34,604 nucleotides of DNA from Bacteroidota bacterium. GTDB lineage: Bacteria > Bacteroidota > Bacteroidia > Chitinophagales > Chitinophagaceae. The notes below the pieces were generated by a model. The model saw only the letters and a list, made by a program, of their open reading frames with translations, made no database searches and was not told the DNA's origin. The stretch is from contig JAFDYG010000265.1 in the NCBI GenBank assembly GCA_018267545.1, forward strand, positions 1 to 34,604, in the 5' to 3' direction. The first letter of the stretch is position 1. Each line of letters starts with the position of its first letter. Shown in pieces: positions 14,430 through 22,725 of this stretch. Made by a program: the position numbers and the translations under genes.

Positions 14430-16349
14430 TTATTGCGCAGCACCTTCTCCACCTGCATTCTGATCCTTCTCTTCCTGCTTGAGCTTCTCCTTGATAGAAG
14501 CTAAAGCGCCCAGATCACCAAGCGTCGGCTTTTCAACCTTGCTCTGGATGTTCTTAACCGCCTTACGCGTCTTATCAGCATCAGCACGAGCTTCCTTCTT
14601 CAGAGCTTCCTTCTCTTCAGTCTTCACTTGCTCCCACAGGCGGGTATGCGATAATACGATACGCTTTTCATTGCGATCGAACTCGATCACCATGAACTGT
14701 GCCGTCTCATCAGCTTGTACCTGCTTGCCGTCTTCCTTGTTAAGGTGACGATTGGGGGCAAAACCTTCCAGGCCATAGGGCAGCTGCACGATCGCACCCT
14801 TGTCGTCCTTGCGGATAACAAGACCTTCATGCACGGAGCCAACCGAGAAGGTTTCCTCCAGCGCATTCCAGGGATCTTCTTCCAGCTGTTTGTGTCCAAG
14901 CTGGAGCTTGCGGTTGTCCTTGTCGATACCGAGGATCATCACGTCGATGTGCTGACCGACCTTCGTGTATTCGGAAGGGTGATTGAAACGCTTCAGCCAG
15001 CTCAGGTCGCTGATGTGGATCATACCGCCGATGCCGGGAGCCAGCTCCACGAATACACCGTAGGGAGTGATGTTCTTCACCAGGCCGTTGTGACGGCTGC
15101 CTTGCGGGAACTTCGTTTCGATCGTGTTCCAGGGATCTTCGCTCAGCTGCTTGATCGACAGGCTCATCTTGCGGGCATCCTTGTCCAGGGTGACCACCTT
15201 CGCCTGGTGCTCGTCGCCCAGCTTGAAGAATTCCTTGGCGTTGATCGGGGTGTTAGCCCAGGTGATCTCACTTACGTGAACCAGACCTTCTACGCCCGGC
15301 ATGATCTCCAGGAATGCACCGTAATCTTCGATATTAACGACCTTACCCTTGACGATTTCGCCTTCCTTGATGGTTTCAGGCAGCACGTCCCAGGGATGCG
15401 GAGTCAGCTGTTTCAGACCCAGGCTGATACGCTTCTTGCCATCGTCGAAATCCAGAACCACGACTTGCAGCTTCTGGTCCAGCTTCAGCACCTCGCTCGG
15501 ATGGCTGATACGGCCCCAGCTGATATCGGTGATATACAGCAGACCGTCGAGACCACCGAGGTCCATAAACGCGCCAAAGTCGGTAATATTCTTGATCGTA
15601 CCTTCCAATACCTGGCCTTTCTCGAGCTTGCTGATGATCTCTGCACGTTGTGCTTCGATATCGCTTTCGATAAGAGCCTTGTGAGATACGACGGCATTCT
15701 TGATCGCTTCGTTGATCTTGACGACCTTGAACTCCATAGTCTTGCCCACGAATTGATCGTAGTCGGTAACGGGCTTCACGTCGATCTGGCTTCCGGGTAA
15801 GAATGTCTCCATACCGAAAACGTCGACGATCAGGCCGCCCTTGGTCTTGCTGGTAACCGTACCGGTAACCACTTCGCCAGTCTTGTGGACTTCCACGATC
15901 TTTTCCCATGCACGGGTAATACGAGCCTGTTTACGGCTGAGGTGCAGGTGACCTTCCCGGTCTTCCTTCTCGACAACCATAACTTCTACTTCGTCACCAG
16001 TCCGCAGATTAACCAGGTCACGGAATTCGTTCAGTGAAACCAGGCCATCGCTCTTGAAACCGATGTTGACTACCACGTCGGTCTTGGTCAAGCCTACAAC
16101 AAGGCCTTTTACCAGCTCACCGTCGGTGATAGCTACGAATGTGTCCTCATACACCTTGTCATACTTGAGCTTTTCTTCCTTGGTGTAAACGGCCACATTG
16201 CGCTTGTCAATGCTCCAATCGAAATCGTCATGTGCAGTCTGCACAAACGCAGGTACTTTTGTTGTCGCTGTAGCCTCGGGAGCAGCAGTCGCCACTTCCG
16301 GAGTCTCCTGTGATTCAGCGTTTGAGTTAACAATATTATTTTCAGACAT
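14430..16349 (-). CDS. rpsA: 30S ribosomal protein S1
   Basis: A 639-residue protein with six S1 RNA-binding domains after an Ala/Thr/Glu-rich N-terminal extension of about 45 residues. The domain starts are recognisable: GELVKGLVVG, GEVVTGTVTS, GQVLEGTIKN, GEIVKGKVVN, GSRHNGLVKN and GSVHEGLVIR. The two middle ones are the best conserved, with FGAFMDLGGLDGLLYITDISW and YGAFLEIMPGVEGLVHVSEI. S1 delivers mRNA to the 30S subunit, especially mRNAs without a Shine-Dalgarno sequence, which is the rule in this phylum. The C-terminal 60 residues are Lys/Glu-rich and helical. It has its own -7 promoter (16382-16389), a hairpin in the leader ending 5 nt before the ATG, and a strong terminator. Autogenous control through the leader is plausible but not shown. 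Confidence 0.97.
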   Translation of the reverse strand: MSENNIVNSNAESQETPEVATAAPEATATTKVPAFVQTAHDDFDWSIDKRNVAVYTKEEKLKYDKVYEDTFVAITDGELVKGLVVGLTKTDVVVNIGFKSDGLVSLNEFRDLVNLRTGDEVEVMVVEKEDREGHLHLSRKQARITRAWEKIVEVHKTGEVVTGTVTSKTKGGLIVDVFGMETFLPGSQIDVKPVTDYDQFVGKTMEFKVVKINEAIKNAVVSHKALIESDIEAQRAEIISKLEKGQVLEGTIKNITDFGAFMDLGGLDGLLYITDISWGRISHPSEVLKLDQKLQVVVLDFDDGKKRISLGLKQLTPHPWDVLPETIKEGEIVKGKVVNIEDYGAFLEIMPGVEGLVHVSEITWANTPINAKEFFKLGDEHQAKVVTLDKDARKMSLSIKQLSEDPWNTIETKFPQGSRHNGLVKNITPYGVFVELAPGIGGMIHISDLSWLKRFNHPSEYTKVGQHIDVMILGIDKDNRKLQLGHKQLEEDPWNALEETFSVGSVHEGLVIRKDDKGAIVQLPYGLEGFAPNRHLNKEDGKQVQADETAQFMVIEFDRNEKRIVLSHTRLWEQVKTEEKEALKKEARADADKTRKAVKNIQSKVEKPTLGDLGALASIKEKLKQEEKDQNAGGEGAAQ

Positions 16350-16354
16350 AATAA

Positions 16355-16380
16355 AACCCCGAAGTTTTTGATTCGGGGTT
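16355..16380 (-). promoter_or_regulatory. Hairpin in the rpsA leader, just before the start codon
   Basis: A 9-bp perfect stem (AACCCCGAA at 16355-16363 with TTCGGGGTT at 16372-16380) has an 8-base loop. On the minus strand it is followed by TTATT and the rpsA ATG at 16349. It lies between the -7 element and the start codon, so it forms nearly the whole 5' leader. It could hide the ribosome entry site, or end transcription coming from the VOC/flavoprotein genes upstream, since a short U-rich tract follows. Confidence 0.75.
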
Positions 16381-16381
16381 G

Positions 16382-16389
16382 CAAAGATA
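16382..16389 (-). promoter_or_regulatory. Bacteroidota-type -7 element for rpsA
   Basis: Read on the minus strand, TATCTTTG matches TAnnTTTG. Transcription should start about 3-5 bases downstream, at the first bases of the leader hairpin. The -33 region is A/T-rich but lacks a clear TTTG. Confidence 0.62.
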
Positions 16390-16455
16390 CGAAAAAAAGG
16401 GCGTTTTTAGCCAGTTTTCAGGCGATTTTCTGCCAGGCGCCATCAGCGCCATGGC

Positions 16456-16851
16456 CTATTCTCCCAGCTTCTTCTGCAAAGTCCAAAAATGCCCGAAGGG
16501 GTCCTCGATTACCCCCTGCCGAAGTCCATAATCGAAATTCTTCATGGCGTGTATCTGCCGGGCTCCCGCCGCTAAAGCATTGTCCATCAATGTATCCGGA
16601 TCATCCGCAAATACGGCCAGCATAACGCTGGTCCCTCCCAGCGTCTCCGGCGCCTTTTCCTGGCCGTTCGGCATCTCCTCGTGCAGGTAGAAAAGCGCCT
16701 CCCCAAACTTCAGCTCGGCCACATGGATGCTCCCATCTGGGTTCATATACAATCTCCATTCGGTCACCCCGAATGCCTTTTTATAAAATTCAACCGCCGG
16801 TTTCAAAACCTTCAGCGATAAAGAGGGTGCAAATGCAATATTCATAGTCAA
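16456..16851 (-). CDS. VOC-superfamily (glyoxalase/PhnB-like) protein
   Basis: A 131-residue protein of the vicinal oxygen chelate fold, with two beta-alpha-beta-beta-beta modules. Seen are LSLKVLKPAVEFYKKAFG, HVAELKFGEALFYLHEE, VMLAVFADDPDTLMDNALAAGA and the C-terminal GVIEDPFGHFWTLQKK, all typical of PhnB/YdhR-type members. The conserved DPFGHFW ends the second module. Members range from glyoxalases to antibiotic-binding proteins; the reaction is not predictable here. Its ATG overlaps the stop of the upstream flavoprotein gene by 4 bp (16848-16851), so translation is probably coupled and the two proteins may serve a shared pathway. Confidence 0.9.
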   Translation of the reverse strand: MTMNIAFAPSLSLKVLKPAVEFYKKAFGVTEWRLYMNPDGSIHVAELKFGEALFYLHEEMPNGQEKAPETLGGTSVMLAVFADDPDTLMDNALAAGARQIHAMKNFDYGLRQGVIEDPFGHFWTLQKKLGE

Positions 16852-18101
16852 GTGTTTTTACCCGCGATCGTGTCCGCCGCCGTCCATCCGCTCGTCCAGG
16901 CATGCTGGAAATTAAACCCACCCGTCACCCCGTCGACATCCAGTATCTCCCCCGCAAAGAACAAACCAGGAACCTTCCGGCTCTCAAAAGAAGCCGGTTC
17001 TACCTCCGACAGCCGGACCCCGCCCGCCGTCACAAATTCCTCTTTAAACGTCGTTTTCCCCTGTATGGCGTAGTTTCCGGCACAAAGCAGGCTTACCAGC
17101 TTATTCTGTTCCCTGGCCGGCAGGTCCGCCCAGCGAAGCCCCTCCGCAATCCCCGCCGTCCCCAAAAAATACTCCCAAAGCCGCTGCGGCAGCCCGAACG
17201 GATTACGAGAGCCCACCGCCTGCCCAGCCCGTTCATAGCGCCATTCCTGCATCCGCTCCCTGGCCTGCTGTTCGGTAAATTCCGGCGCCCAGTTTAGCTG
17301 AATGCCGAATCGATACCCTCCAGCCGCCAGCTCCCGCGCACCCCACGCCGAGAGACGCAGCACCGCCGGACCGCTGAGCCCCCAATGGGTAATCAGCACC
17401 GGCCCCTTTTCTACCAGCTTGCTCCCGACGATCTTCACCTGGACCTCCGGAACAGCAACCCCCATGAGCTTGGTCATCGGACTGCCCGGCATATTGAAGG
17501 TAAACAAAGAAGGCACAGGTTCCTCGACCGTATGTCCCAATTTCCTAATCCAGTCGAACATCCCCGATTTGGGATAACCACCACATGCAACACACACGTA
17601 ATCAGCCTCTAACAAACGATCATCCTTCAGCCGGACCTTAAACCCGGCCGATGCGCCATCCGCCCCTCCCGAAGCCGGGGCGACGGCTTCCAGCTCAGTC
17701 ACCTCCGCATGAAACCTAACCTCCACGCCATACCTATTCGCCTCCTTCATCAAACAATCAATAATCGTCTGCGAATCATCCGTCACCGGAAACATCCGCC
17801 CATCCGCCTCCGCCTTCAGCTCTACCCCTCTCTCCTTAAACCACCCGATCGTATCCACCGTAAACCACCGGTGAAAAGCCTTCCGGACAAACCGTTCCCC
17901 CCTCGGATACCGGGTAGCCATCTCCCCGATATCGAAACAGGCATGCGTCACATTACACCTTCCTCCCCCGCTCACCTTCACCTTGCTCAGCAGCTTCCCC
18001 GTCTTCTCCAGCACCGTTACGGACACCCCCTTCCTGGCCGCGTTCACAGCACAAAACATCCCCGCGGCTCCGCCGCCAATAACGATTAATCGCTTAGCCA
18101 T
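16848..18101 (-). CDS. HI0933/BaiN-family FAD-dependent oxidoreductase
   Basis: A 417-residue flavoprotein. The N-terminal dinucleotide-binding fold is RLIVIGGGAAGMFCAVNAARKG, with an acid-ended second strand (VTVLEKTGKLLSKVKVSGGGRCNVTH) diagnostic of the HI0933 family. The middle contains YVCVACGGYPKSGMFDWIRKLGHTV and PSLFTFNM; the C-terminal FAGEILDVDGVTGGFNFQHAWTSGW is the second family hallmark, contacting FAD. Known relatives include BaiN and putative tRNA- or bile-acid-modifying reductases; the physiological substrate is usually unknown, and so it is here. A terminator separates it from map upstream, and I see no strong promoter in the 42 bp between the two genes. The VOC gene follows with a 4-bp overlap. 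Confidence 0.94.
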   Translation of the reverse strand: MAKRLIVIGGGAAGMFCAVNAARKGVSVTVLEKTGKLLSKVKVSGGGRCNVTHACFDIGEMATRYPRGERFVRKAFHRWFTVDTIGWFKERGVELKAEADGRMFPVTDDSQTIIDCLMKEANRYGVEVRFHAEVTELEAVAPASGGADGASAGFKVRLKDDRLLEADYVCVACGGYPKSGMFDWIRKLGHTVEEPVPSLFTFNMPGSPMTKLMGVAVPEVQVKIVGSKLVEKGPVLITHWGLSGPAVLRLSAWGARELAAGGYRFGIQLNWAPEFTEQQARERMQEWRYERAGQAVGSRNPFGLPQRLWEYFLGTAGIAEGLRWADLPAREQNKLVSLLCAGNYAIQGKTTFKEEFVTAGGVRLSEVEPASFESRKVPGLFFAGEILDVDGVTGGFNFQHAWTSGWTAADTIAGKNT

Positions 18102-18117
18102 AAAATCAATAAAAAAA

Positions 18118-18134
18118 GCCCCTCGAAGAGGGGC
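18118..18134 (-). terminator. Intrinsic terminator downstream of map
   Basis: GCCCCTC (18118-18124) pairs with GAGGGGC (18128-18134) around a GAA loop. On the minus strand it is followed by a run of seven T (18117-18111) and then ATT. It lies 9 bp after the map stop and closes the secY-map end of the ribosomal cluster. Confidence 0.88.
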
Positions 18135-18143
18135 GTAAACTAT

Positions 18144-18962
18144 TTAAGAAGGCAGCGCCGCCGCCTGTCCCGTAAACAAATGTGGATTGGCCAGCTCAGC
18201 AGCCTCGATGATCGAATAATCCGACAGGATATCCGCCTTACCTTTCTTTACGCATACGTCGTGCTCGAAGTGGACCGAAGGATGATGATCGTTCGTACGC
18301 ACCGTCCAGCCATCGCTTTCCGTATAGACCTCGCGCTTGCCCAGGTTGATCATCGGTTCGATCGCCAGCACGAGTCCTTCCTTCAATTTCGCTCCCGTCC
18401 CGCGACGCCCGTAATTGGGCACCTGGGGCTCTTCATGCAGGTGTTTGCCGAGTCCATGTCCCACCAGCTCCCGCACCACGCCATAGCCATATTTCTTCTC
18501 CGTATGCTCCTGGATAGCATTGGCGATATCGCCAACCCTTCCGCCCGCTACGGCCTTCTCGATGCCCTTGTATAATGCCTCCTTGGTAACCCGGATCAGC
18601 TGCATAACGGCCGGTCCCGGATCTCCAATGGCAAAGGTATAAGCATGATCGCCATGCCATCCCTTCTTGATAACCCCGATGTCCACGGAGATAATATCGC
18701 CCTCCCTCAAAGCTTCGTTTCTCGGAAAGCCATGTACCACCACGTCATTGACGGAGATACAGGAAGAAAAGGGATATCCCCTGTAATTCAGGAAGGAAGG
18801 AACAGCATCGTTGTCCCGGATAAACTCGGCAATCAGCTTATCCAGCTCGAGGGTCGTGACACCAGGCTTCAGCACCTTGGCCACTTCCGCAAGCGTCTTG
18901 CTAACCAGCCGGGCGCTGTCACGCATTAACTCTACCTCGGCAGGTGTCTTGTAATGAATCAT
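18144..18962 (-). CDS. map: Methionine aminopeptidase, type I
   Basis: A 272-residue cytoplasmic metalloprotease that removes the initiator Met from nascent proteins. The five metal ligands of the family are visible as Asp94 (ISVDIG), Asp105 (WHGDHAYTF), His169 (ELVGHGLGKHLHE), Glu202 (LAIEPMI) and Glu233 (VHFEHDV), and His77 in VVVHGFP is the substrate-contacting histidine. The numbering is within three residues of E. coli MAP. The extra C-terminal segment of about 20 residues (IIEAAELANPHLFTG and beyond) is not essential to the fold. It follows secY, as in many bacterial spc clusters, but a hairpin with a T-run separates the two. Confidence 0.97.
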   Translation of the reverse strand: MIHYKTPAEVELMRDSARLVSKTLAEVAKVLKPGVTTLELDKLIAEFIRDNDAVPSFLNYRGYPFSSCISVNDVVVHGFPRNEALREGDIISVDIGVIKKGWHGDHAYTFAIGDPGPAVMQLIRVTKEALYKGIEKAVAGGRVGDIANAIQEHTEKKYGYGVVRELVGHGLGKHLHEEPQVPNYGRRGTGAKLKEGLVLAIEPMINLGKREVYTESDGWTVRTNDHHPSVHFEHDVCVKKGKADILSDYSIIEAAELANPHLFTGQAAALPS

Positions 18963-18975
18963 ATGTTAGTAAAAA

Positions 18976-19006
18976 AACCTGTTAGGCGTTTATTACCTAA
19001 CAGGTT
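18976..19006 (-). terminator. Terminator-like hairpin between secY and map
   Basis: An 11-bp perfect stem (AACCTGTTAGG at 18976-18986 with CCTAACAGGTT at 18996-19006) has a 9-base loop. On the minus strand it is followed by TTTTT and lies 14 bp before the map ATG. Transcription of the ribosomal cluster should largely end here, leaving map on read-through or a promoter not recognised. Confidence 0.82.
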
Positions 19007-19029
19007 AGAGTATTAAAAAGTTTAATCGG

Positions 19030-20367
19030 CTAGATCACTGCGCTGGAAACAGAAGACTGACGCCCTTGTATCCGTCCGCTCTTCATCAGACCATCGTACT
19101 GACGCATGAGCAGCTGTGTCTCGATCTGCTGGAGGCTATCCAGGATAACCCCAACCATGATCAGCAGGGAGGTACCGCCAAAGAAGGAGGCAAAGCCTTG
19201 CGTGATTTCCAGGCGTTGTGCAAAGCCAGGCAGGATACCTACCAAAGCCAGCAGGAAGGCGCCGGGAAGGGTGATCTTATCCATGACCGAACCGATATAG
19301 TCTGCCGTAGGCTGACCCGGCTTTACACCCGGAATAAATCCGTTGTTCCGCTTCAGGTCGTCTGCAATCTGCTTGGGGTTAAAGATAAGGGCCGTATACA
19401 GGAAGGTGAAACCAATCACGATCACCGCATAGATAATCATATGAACGAAATCCCTGGGATCGGAGAAGAGTTTCGCGATACCCTTCGTAGAGTCGAAGCT
19501 CGAGAAGATCGTCGGTAGGAACATGATCGCCTGGGCGAAGATGATCGGCATTACACCGGCGCTATTGACCTTCAGCGGAAGAAATTGCCGGGCGCCGCCG
19601 AACTGGCGATTACCGACGATTTGCTTCGCGTAGTTGACGGGTACTTTCCGTACACCCTGGATCAGGATGATCAGCCCCATGATGATACCAACCAGCACTG
19701 CCACTTCGATCACGAAACGGAGGATCCCGCCGGTCCCGAGGGCCAGCTTGGCATTCCATTCCTGTACGAAGCTACGGGGCAGACGGGCAAGGATGCCCAC
19801 CATGATGATCAGCGAAGTACCGTTGCCAAGGCCCTTGTCGGTGATCTTTTCACCCAGCCACATGACAAACAGGGTACCAGCCGTCAGGACGATCGGGGTC
19901 GTCAGCCAGAAATAGGCGCTGAACGAATCCATAATCGCGTCTCTACCCAATCCTTTCAGATAGGTAACATAGGCGTAAGCCTGAACGAAGGTCACGATTA
20001 CCGTCAGGTAACGAGTCCACTGATTGATTTTCTTCTGACCGCTGGCGCCTTCCTTTTGAACCTTCTGCATCTGTGGGATGAGGATGGTCATCAGCTGCAT
20101 GAAGATCGATGCAGAGATATAAGGCATGATACCGAGCGCGAGGATGGAAGCCTGGGAGAAGGCGCCTCCGGAGAAGGCGTCGATCAGACCGAGTGCCCCG
20201 CTCTTTGCGTTTCCGCTCAGCGCGTTCAGCTTATTGGGGTCGATACCCGGCAGAACGATATACGTACCTAAACGGTAAACGAATATCAAGGAAAGCGTAA
20301 CGATGATCTTGCTCTTGAGGTCATCGATGCTCCATATATTTCTAAGTGTCTGTAATAGTTTCTTCAC
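19030..20367 (-). CDS. secY: Protein translocase subunit SecY
   Basis: A 445-residue inner-membrane channel protein with about ten membrane spans. The N-terminal MKKLLQTLRNIWSIDDLKSKI is cytoplasmic. The first span (IIVTLSLIFVYRLGTYIVLPG) and the plug region around GGAFSQASILALGIMPYISASIFMQLM are typical. The MGLIILIQGVRKVPVNYAKQI segment carries the conserved cytoplasmic loop with basic residues that contact the ribosome and SecA; the next loop has the conserved LPLKVNSAGVMPIIFAQA. It is the main pore through which the many exported proteins of this window pass. It is the last gene of the spc part of the cluster. An intercistronic hairpin (20399-20420) lies between it and rplO. Confidence 0.98.
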   Translation of the reverse strand: MKKLLQTLRNIWSIDDLKSKIIVTLSLIFVYRLGTYIVLPGIDPNKLNALSGNAKSGALGLIDAFSGGAFSQASILALGIMPYISASIFMQLMTILIPQMQKVQKEGASGQKKINQWTRYLTVIVTFVQAYAYVTYLKGLGRDAIMDSFSAYFWLTTPIVLTAGTLFVMWLGEKITDKGLGNGTSLIIMVGILARLPRSFVQEWNAKLALGTGGILRFVIEVAVLVGIIMGLIILIQGVRKVPVNYAKQIVGNRQFGGARQFLPLKVNSAGVMPIIFAQAIMFLPTIFSSFDSTKGIAKLFSDPRDFVHMIIYAVIVIGFTFLYTALIFNPKQIADDLKRNNGFIPGVKPGQPTADYIGSVMDKITLPGAFLLALVGILPGFAQRLEITQGFASFFGGTSLLIMVGVILDSLQQIETQLLMRQYDGLMKSGRIQGRQSSVSSAVI

Positions 20368-20398
20368 GGGAACAATGCAGTTTTAATAAAACACAAAA

Positions 20399-20420
20399 GG
20401 ACGCACTTTTAGATGCGTCC
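20399..20420 (-). terminator. Attenuator-like hairpin between rplO and secY
   Basis: GGACGCA (20399-20405) pairs with TGCGTCC (20414-20420) across an 8-base loop. On the minus strand TTTTGTG follows the stem. A partial terminator that lowers secY expression relative to the ribosomal proteins is one explanation; mRNA processing or stability is another. Confidence 0.6.
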
Positions 20421-20438
20421 GTGCAAGTTACATAAAAA

Positions 20439-20888
20439 TTATTTCAAAATTTCTACTGTTCCTCCGGCTCCTTCGATAGCAGCCTTGGCTTTCTCGCTCA
20501 CTGCATTCACCTTGAAGGTGATTTTGGTCTTCAGCTCCCCGTTACCCAGGATCTTAACGAGATCGGTCTGGCTGATCAACCCGTTAACATACAGATTATC
20601 AGGCGTGAACTCGGTAAAGCCGTATTTTTCGATCAGCTGTTCGATCTGACCCAGATTAAATACTTTGTAAGATACACGGTGCGCATTGCTGAAACCGCGC
20701 TTGGGGATACGACGCTGGATAGGCATCTGGCCACCTTCGTGGGCCATTTTGCGCTGATAACCAGCACGGCTCTGACCACCCTTGTTACCCTTTGTAGAAG
20801 TGCCACCCTTACCGGAAGCTTCACCACGGCCTAAACGTTTCTCTTTATGCGTTGCGCCTTTTGCAGGCCTGATCGAATGTAAATTCAT
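20439..20888 (-). CDS. rplO: 50S ribosomal protein L15
   Basis: A 149-residue 23S rRNA-binding protein. The Gly/Lys-rich N-terminal loop (RPAKGATHKEKRLGRGEASG then GGTSTKGNKGGQSRAGYQRKMAHEGGQMPIQRR) and the KRGFSN motif identify it. The C-terminal globular part ends in a Gly-rich loop (AAIEGAGGTVEIL). Length is normal for the family. It is followed by secY after 71 bp that include a hairpin, and preceded by rpmD after 72 bp containing two small inverted repeats (GGGGAATCGCCCC at 20920-20932 and GCGATCATCTCGC at 20935-20947). Confidence 0.97.
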   Translation of the reverse strand: MNLHSIRPAKGATHKEKRLGRGEASGKGGTSTKGNKGGQSRAGYQRKMAHEGGQMPIQRRIPKRGFSNAHRVSYKVFNLGQIEQLIEKYGFTEFTPDNLYVNGLISQTDLVKILGNGELKTKITFKVNAVSEKAKAAIEGAGGTVEILK

Positions 20889-20960
20889 TTTTTTTTGATT
20901 TTAACTTACGGGGAATCGCCCCTCGCTGCCAGCCGCGATCATCTCGCAGCAAAAATTGGT

Positions 20961-21143
20961 TTACTTAACTTCTTCCACTTTCACCAGGTGTTCAACCGTA
21001 CGAACCATACCCAGGATCTGCGGAGTAGCTTCTACCTCTTTGGTAGCATGCATCTTCTTCAGTCCGAGAGCAATCAAAGTTTGTTTCTGACGCTCAGGAC
21101 GGTCGATGCCGCTCTTTACTTGTGTGATCTTAATCTTTGCCAT
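20961..21143 (-). CDS. rpmD: 50S ribosomal protein L30
   Basis: A 60-residue protein, the normal bacterial L30 length. The KIKITQVKSGIDRPERQKQTLIALGLKKM opening with the conserved IGRP/IDRP-type turn and the VRTVEHLVKV end identify it. It lies between rpsE (31 bp) and rplO (72 bp), as in the canonical spc order. Confidence 0.96.
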   Translation of the reverse strand: MAKIKITQVKSGIDRPERQKQTLIALGLKKMHATKEVEATPQILGMVRTVEHLVKVEEVK

Positions 21144-21174
21144 TTGCTTGGTTTTGCGCGGACCGCAGGCCCAC

Positions 21175-21693
21175 TTATCCGTTGAAAACTTTCTTTAATG
21201 AAATGTGACGAGTGCGGGAAACGTTGATCGGCTCACGCAGCATAGCCAGAGCCTTGAACGTAGCCTTGACCACGTTGTGGGGGTTGGCAGAGCCCAGAGA
21301 CTTAGCCAATACGTCCGTTACACCGGCGCTTTCCAGGACAGCACGCATGCTGCCTCCGGCGATCACACCCGTACCATGAGCGGCGGGCTTGATCAGCACC
21401 TTTGCAGCGCCTTCCTTAGCCAGCTGATCGTGGGGGATCGTACCATGCATAACGGGAACCTTGATCAGGTTCTTCTTGGCGTCTTCGATACCCTTGGTGA
21501 TCGCTTCCTGAACTTCCTTGGCTTTACCAAGACCATGACCGACTACGCCACTCTCGTTACCGACAACCACCAGAGCAGAAAAGCTAAATGCACGTCCACC
21601 TTTGGTAGTCTTTACCACACGATTGATAGCAACTACCTTTTCCTTCAGTTCCAGATCACCGGCTTTAACTCTGTTTAAGATTACTTTTGACAT
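21175..21693 (-). CDS. rpsE: 30S ribosomal protein S5
   Basis: A 172-residue protein that helps keep decoding accurate and shapes the mRNA entry channel with S3 and S4. The double-stranded-RNA-binding-like N-domain ([30 protein letters not shown]) and the C-domain ([40 protein letters not shown]) are both present, including the GTGVIAGG motif. The conserved loop [14 protein letters not shown] lies between. It sits between rplR (38 bp) and rpmD (31 bp), in the canonical order. Confidence 0.98.
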   Translation of the reverse strand: MSKVILNRVKAGDLELKEKVVAINRVVKTTKGGRAFSFSALVVVGNESGVVGHGLGKAKEVQEAITKGIEDAKKNLIKVPVMHGTIPHDQLAKEGAAKVLIKPAAHGTGVIAGGSMRAVLESAGVTDVLAKSLGSANPHNVVKATFKALAMLREPINVSRTRHISLKKVFNG

Positions 21694-21731
21694 TGTAATT
21701 ATTTACGAAGCTTTTACTAAAATACTTTTTA

Positions 21732-22085
21732 TTAAAATTTCAGACCACCTTCGCGGGCGCCTTCTGCAACAGCCTTTACACGTCCGTGGTACAGGTTACC
21801 GCCACGATCGAAAACGACATCGCTAAGTCCAAGGGCAGAAGCCTTACGGGCGATGGCCGCGCCGACCAGCTTGCTTTTTTCCGACTTTGTTCCCTTCTGG
21901 GCAGAGATATCTTTATCTCTCGAAGAAGCAGAAGCCAGCGTAGTAGCGCTGTCGTCGTCGATCAGCTGAACGTAGATATCTGCATTGCTGCGGAATACGG
22001 ACAGTCTGGGACGTTGAGCCGTTCCGATAACTTTCTTACGGACGCGGAACTTGATCTTTTCTTTTCTTAATGCTTTCGTAGCCAT
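21732..22085 (-). CDS. rplR: 50S ribosomal protein L18
   Basis: A 117-residue 5S rRNA-binding protein. The basic start ([19 protein letters not shown]), [20 protein letters not shown] and the end [28 protein letters not shown] are diagnostic. It is preceded by rplF after 46 bp containing a hairpin (22101-22120) and followed by rpsE. Confidence 0.98.
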   Translation of the reverse strand: MATKALRKEKIKFRVRKKVIGTAQRPRLSVFRSNADIYVQLIDDDSATTLASASSRDKDISAQKGTKSEKSKLVGAAIARKASALGLSDVVFDRGGNLYHGRVKAVAEGAREGGLKF

Positions 22086-22100
22086 GTTACTTTATTTATA

Positions 22101-22120
22101 GTCCTGATTCCAACCAGGAC
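22101..22120 (-). other. Intercistronic hairpin between rplF and rplR
   Basis: GTCCTG (22101-22106) pairs with CAGGAC (22115-22120) across an 8-base loop. No T-run follows on the minus strand, so an mRNA stability or processing element is likelier than a terminator. Confidence 0.5.
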
Positions 22121-22131
22121 CCTTTTTAATT

Positions 22132-22686
22132 TTATTTACCAGCAGCCTTACCAGCCTTCTTACGAACCACTTCACCGATATAGCGAACACCTTTACCCTT
22201 GTACGGCTCAGGCTTACGCAGACTGCGAATCTTTGCCGCTACGGCGCCGATCAATTGCTTGTCGGTACCTTCCAGCGTGATCTTGGGGTTCTCACCCTTG
22301 TTCTGCTCGGTAGCCAGCTTCAATTCCTTGGGAATTTCGAAGATGATGTTGTGCGAGTAACCCAGGGCCAGGTCCAGGATATTACCCTGGTTGGAAGCCT
22401 TGAAACCTACCCCGATCAGCTCGAGCTGACGCTTGTATCCATCCGTAACACCTTTTACCATATTGGCAACCAGGGCACGGTACAGACCATGAAGTGCACG
22501 GTGGCGGATCTGGTCGGTGGGGCGCTTGATTTCGACGTGTCCATCGACTACTTCGATCTTGATATCACGGTCGATTTCCTGCTTCAATTCACCCTTGGGG
22601 CCTTTTACAGTCAGGAGATTGTTTGCTCCAACCGTTACTGTTACTCCTGCCGGAAGAGCCACGGGCTGCTTACCTATACGAGACAT
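22132..22686 (-). CDS. rplF: 50S ribosomal protein L6
   Basis: A 184-residue protein with the two related L6 domains. The start SRIGKQPVALPAGVTVTV and the C-terminal PEPYKGKGVRYIGEVVRKKAGKAAG (with the tRNA- and sarcin-ricin-loop-contacting YKGKG) are diagnostic. An internal KGENPKITLEGTDKQLIGAVAAKIRSLR follows the family pattern. It follows rpsH after an unusually wide, structured spacer of 135 bp. Confidence 0.98.
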   Translation of the reverse strand: MSRIGKQPVALPAGVTVTVGANNLLTVKGPKGELKQEIDRDIKIEVVDGHVEIKRPTDQIRHRALHGLYRALVANMVKGVTDGYKRQLELIGVGFKASNQGNILDLALGYSHNIIFEIPKELKLATEQNKGENPKITLEGTDKQLIGAVAAKIRSLRKPEPYKGKGVRYIGEVVRKKAGKAAGK

Positions 22687-22725
22687 AATTAATTCAGTTT
22701 GTTATTATACTTAATTTGTTTCCAG

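Noticed and set aside
14715-15800. A 361-codon plus-strand frame antisense to rpsA
   Set aside because: A shadow of the S1 repeats; its His/Leu/Asp-rich text is the usual antisense pattern.
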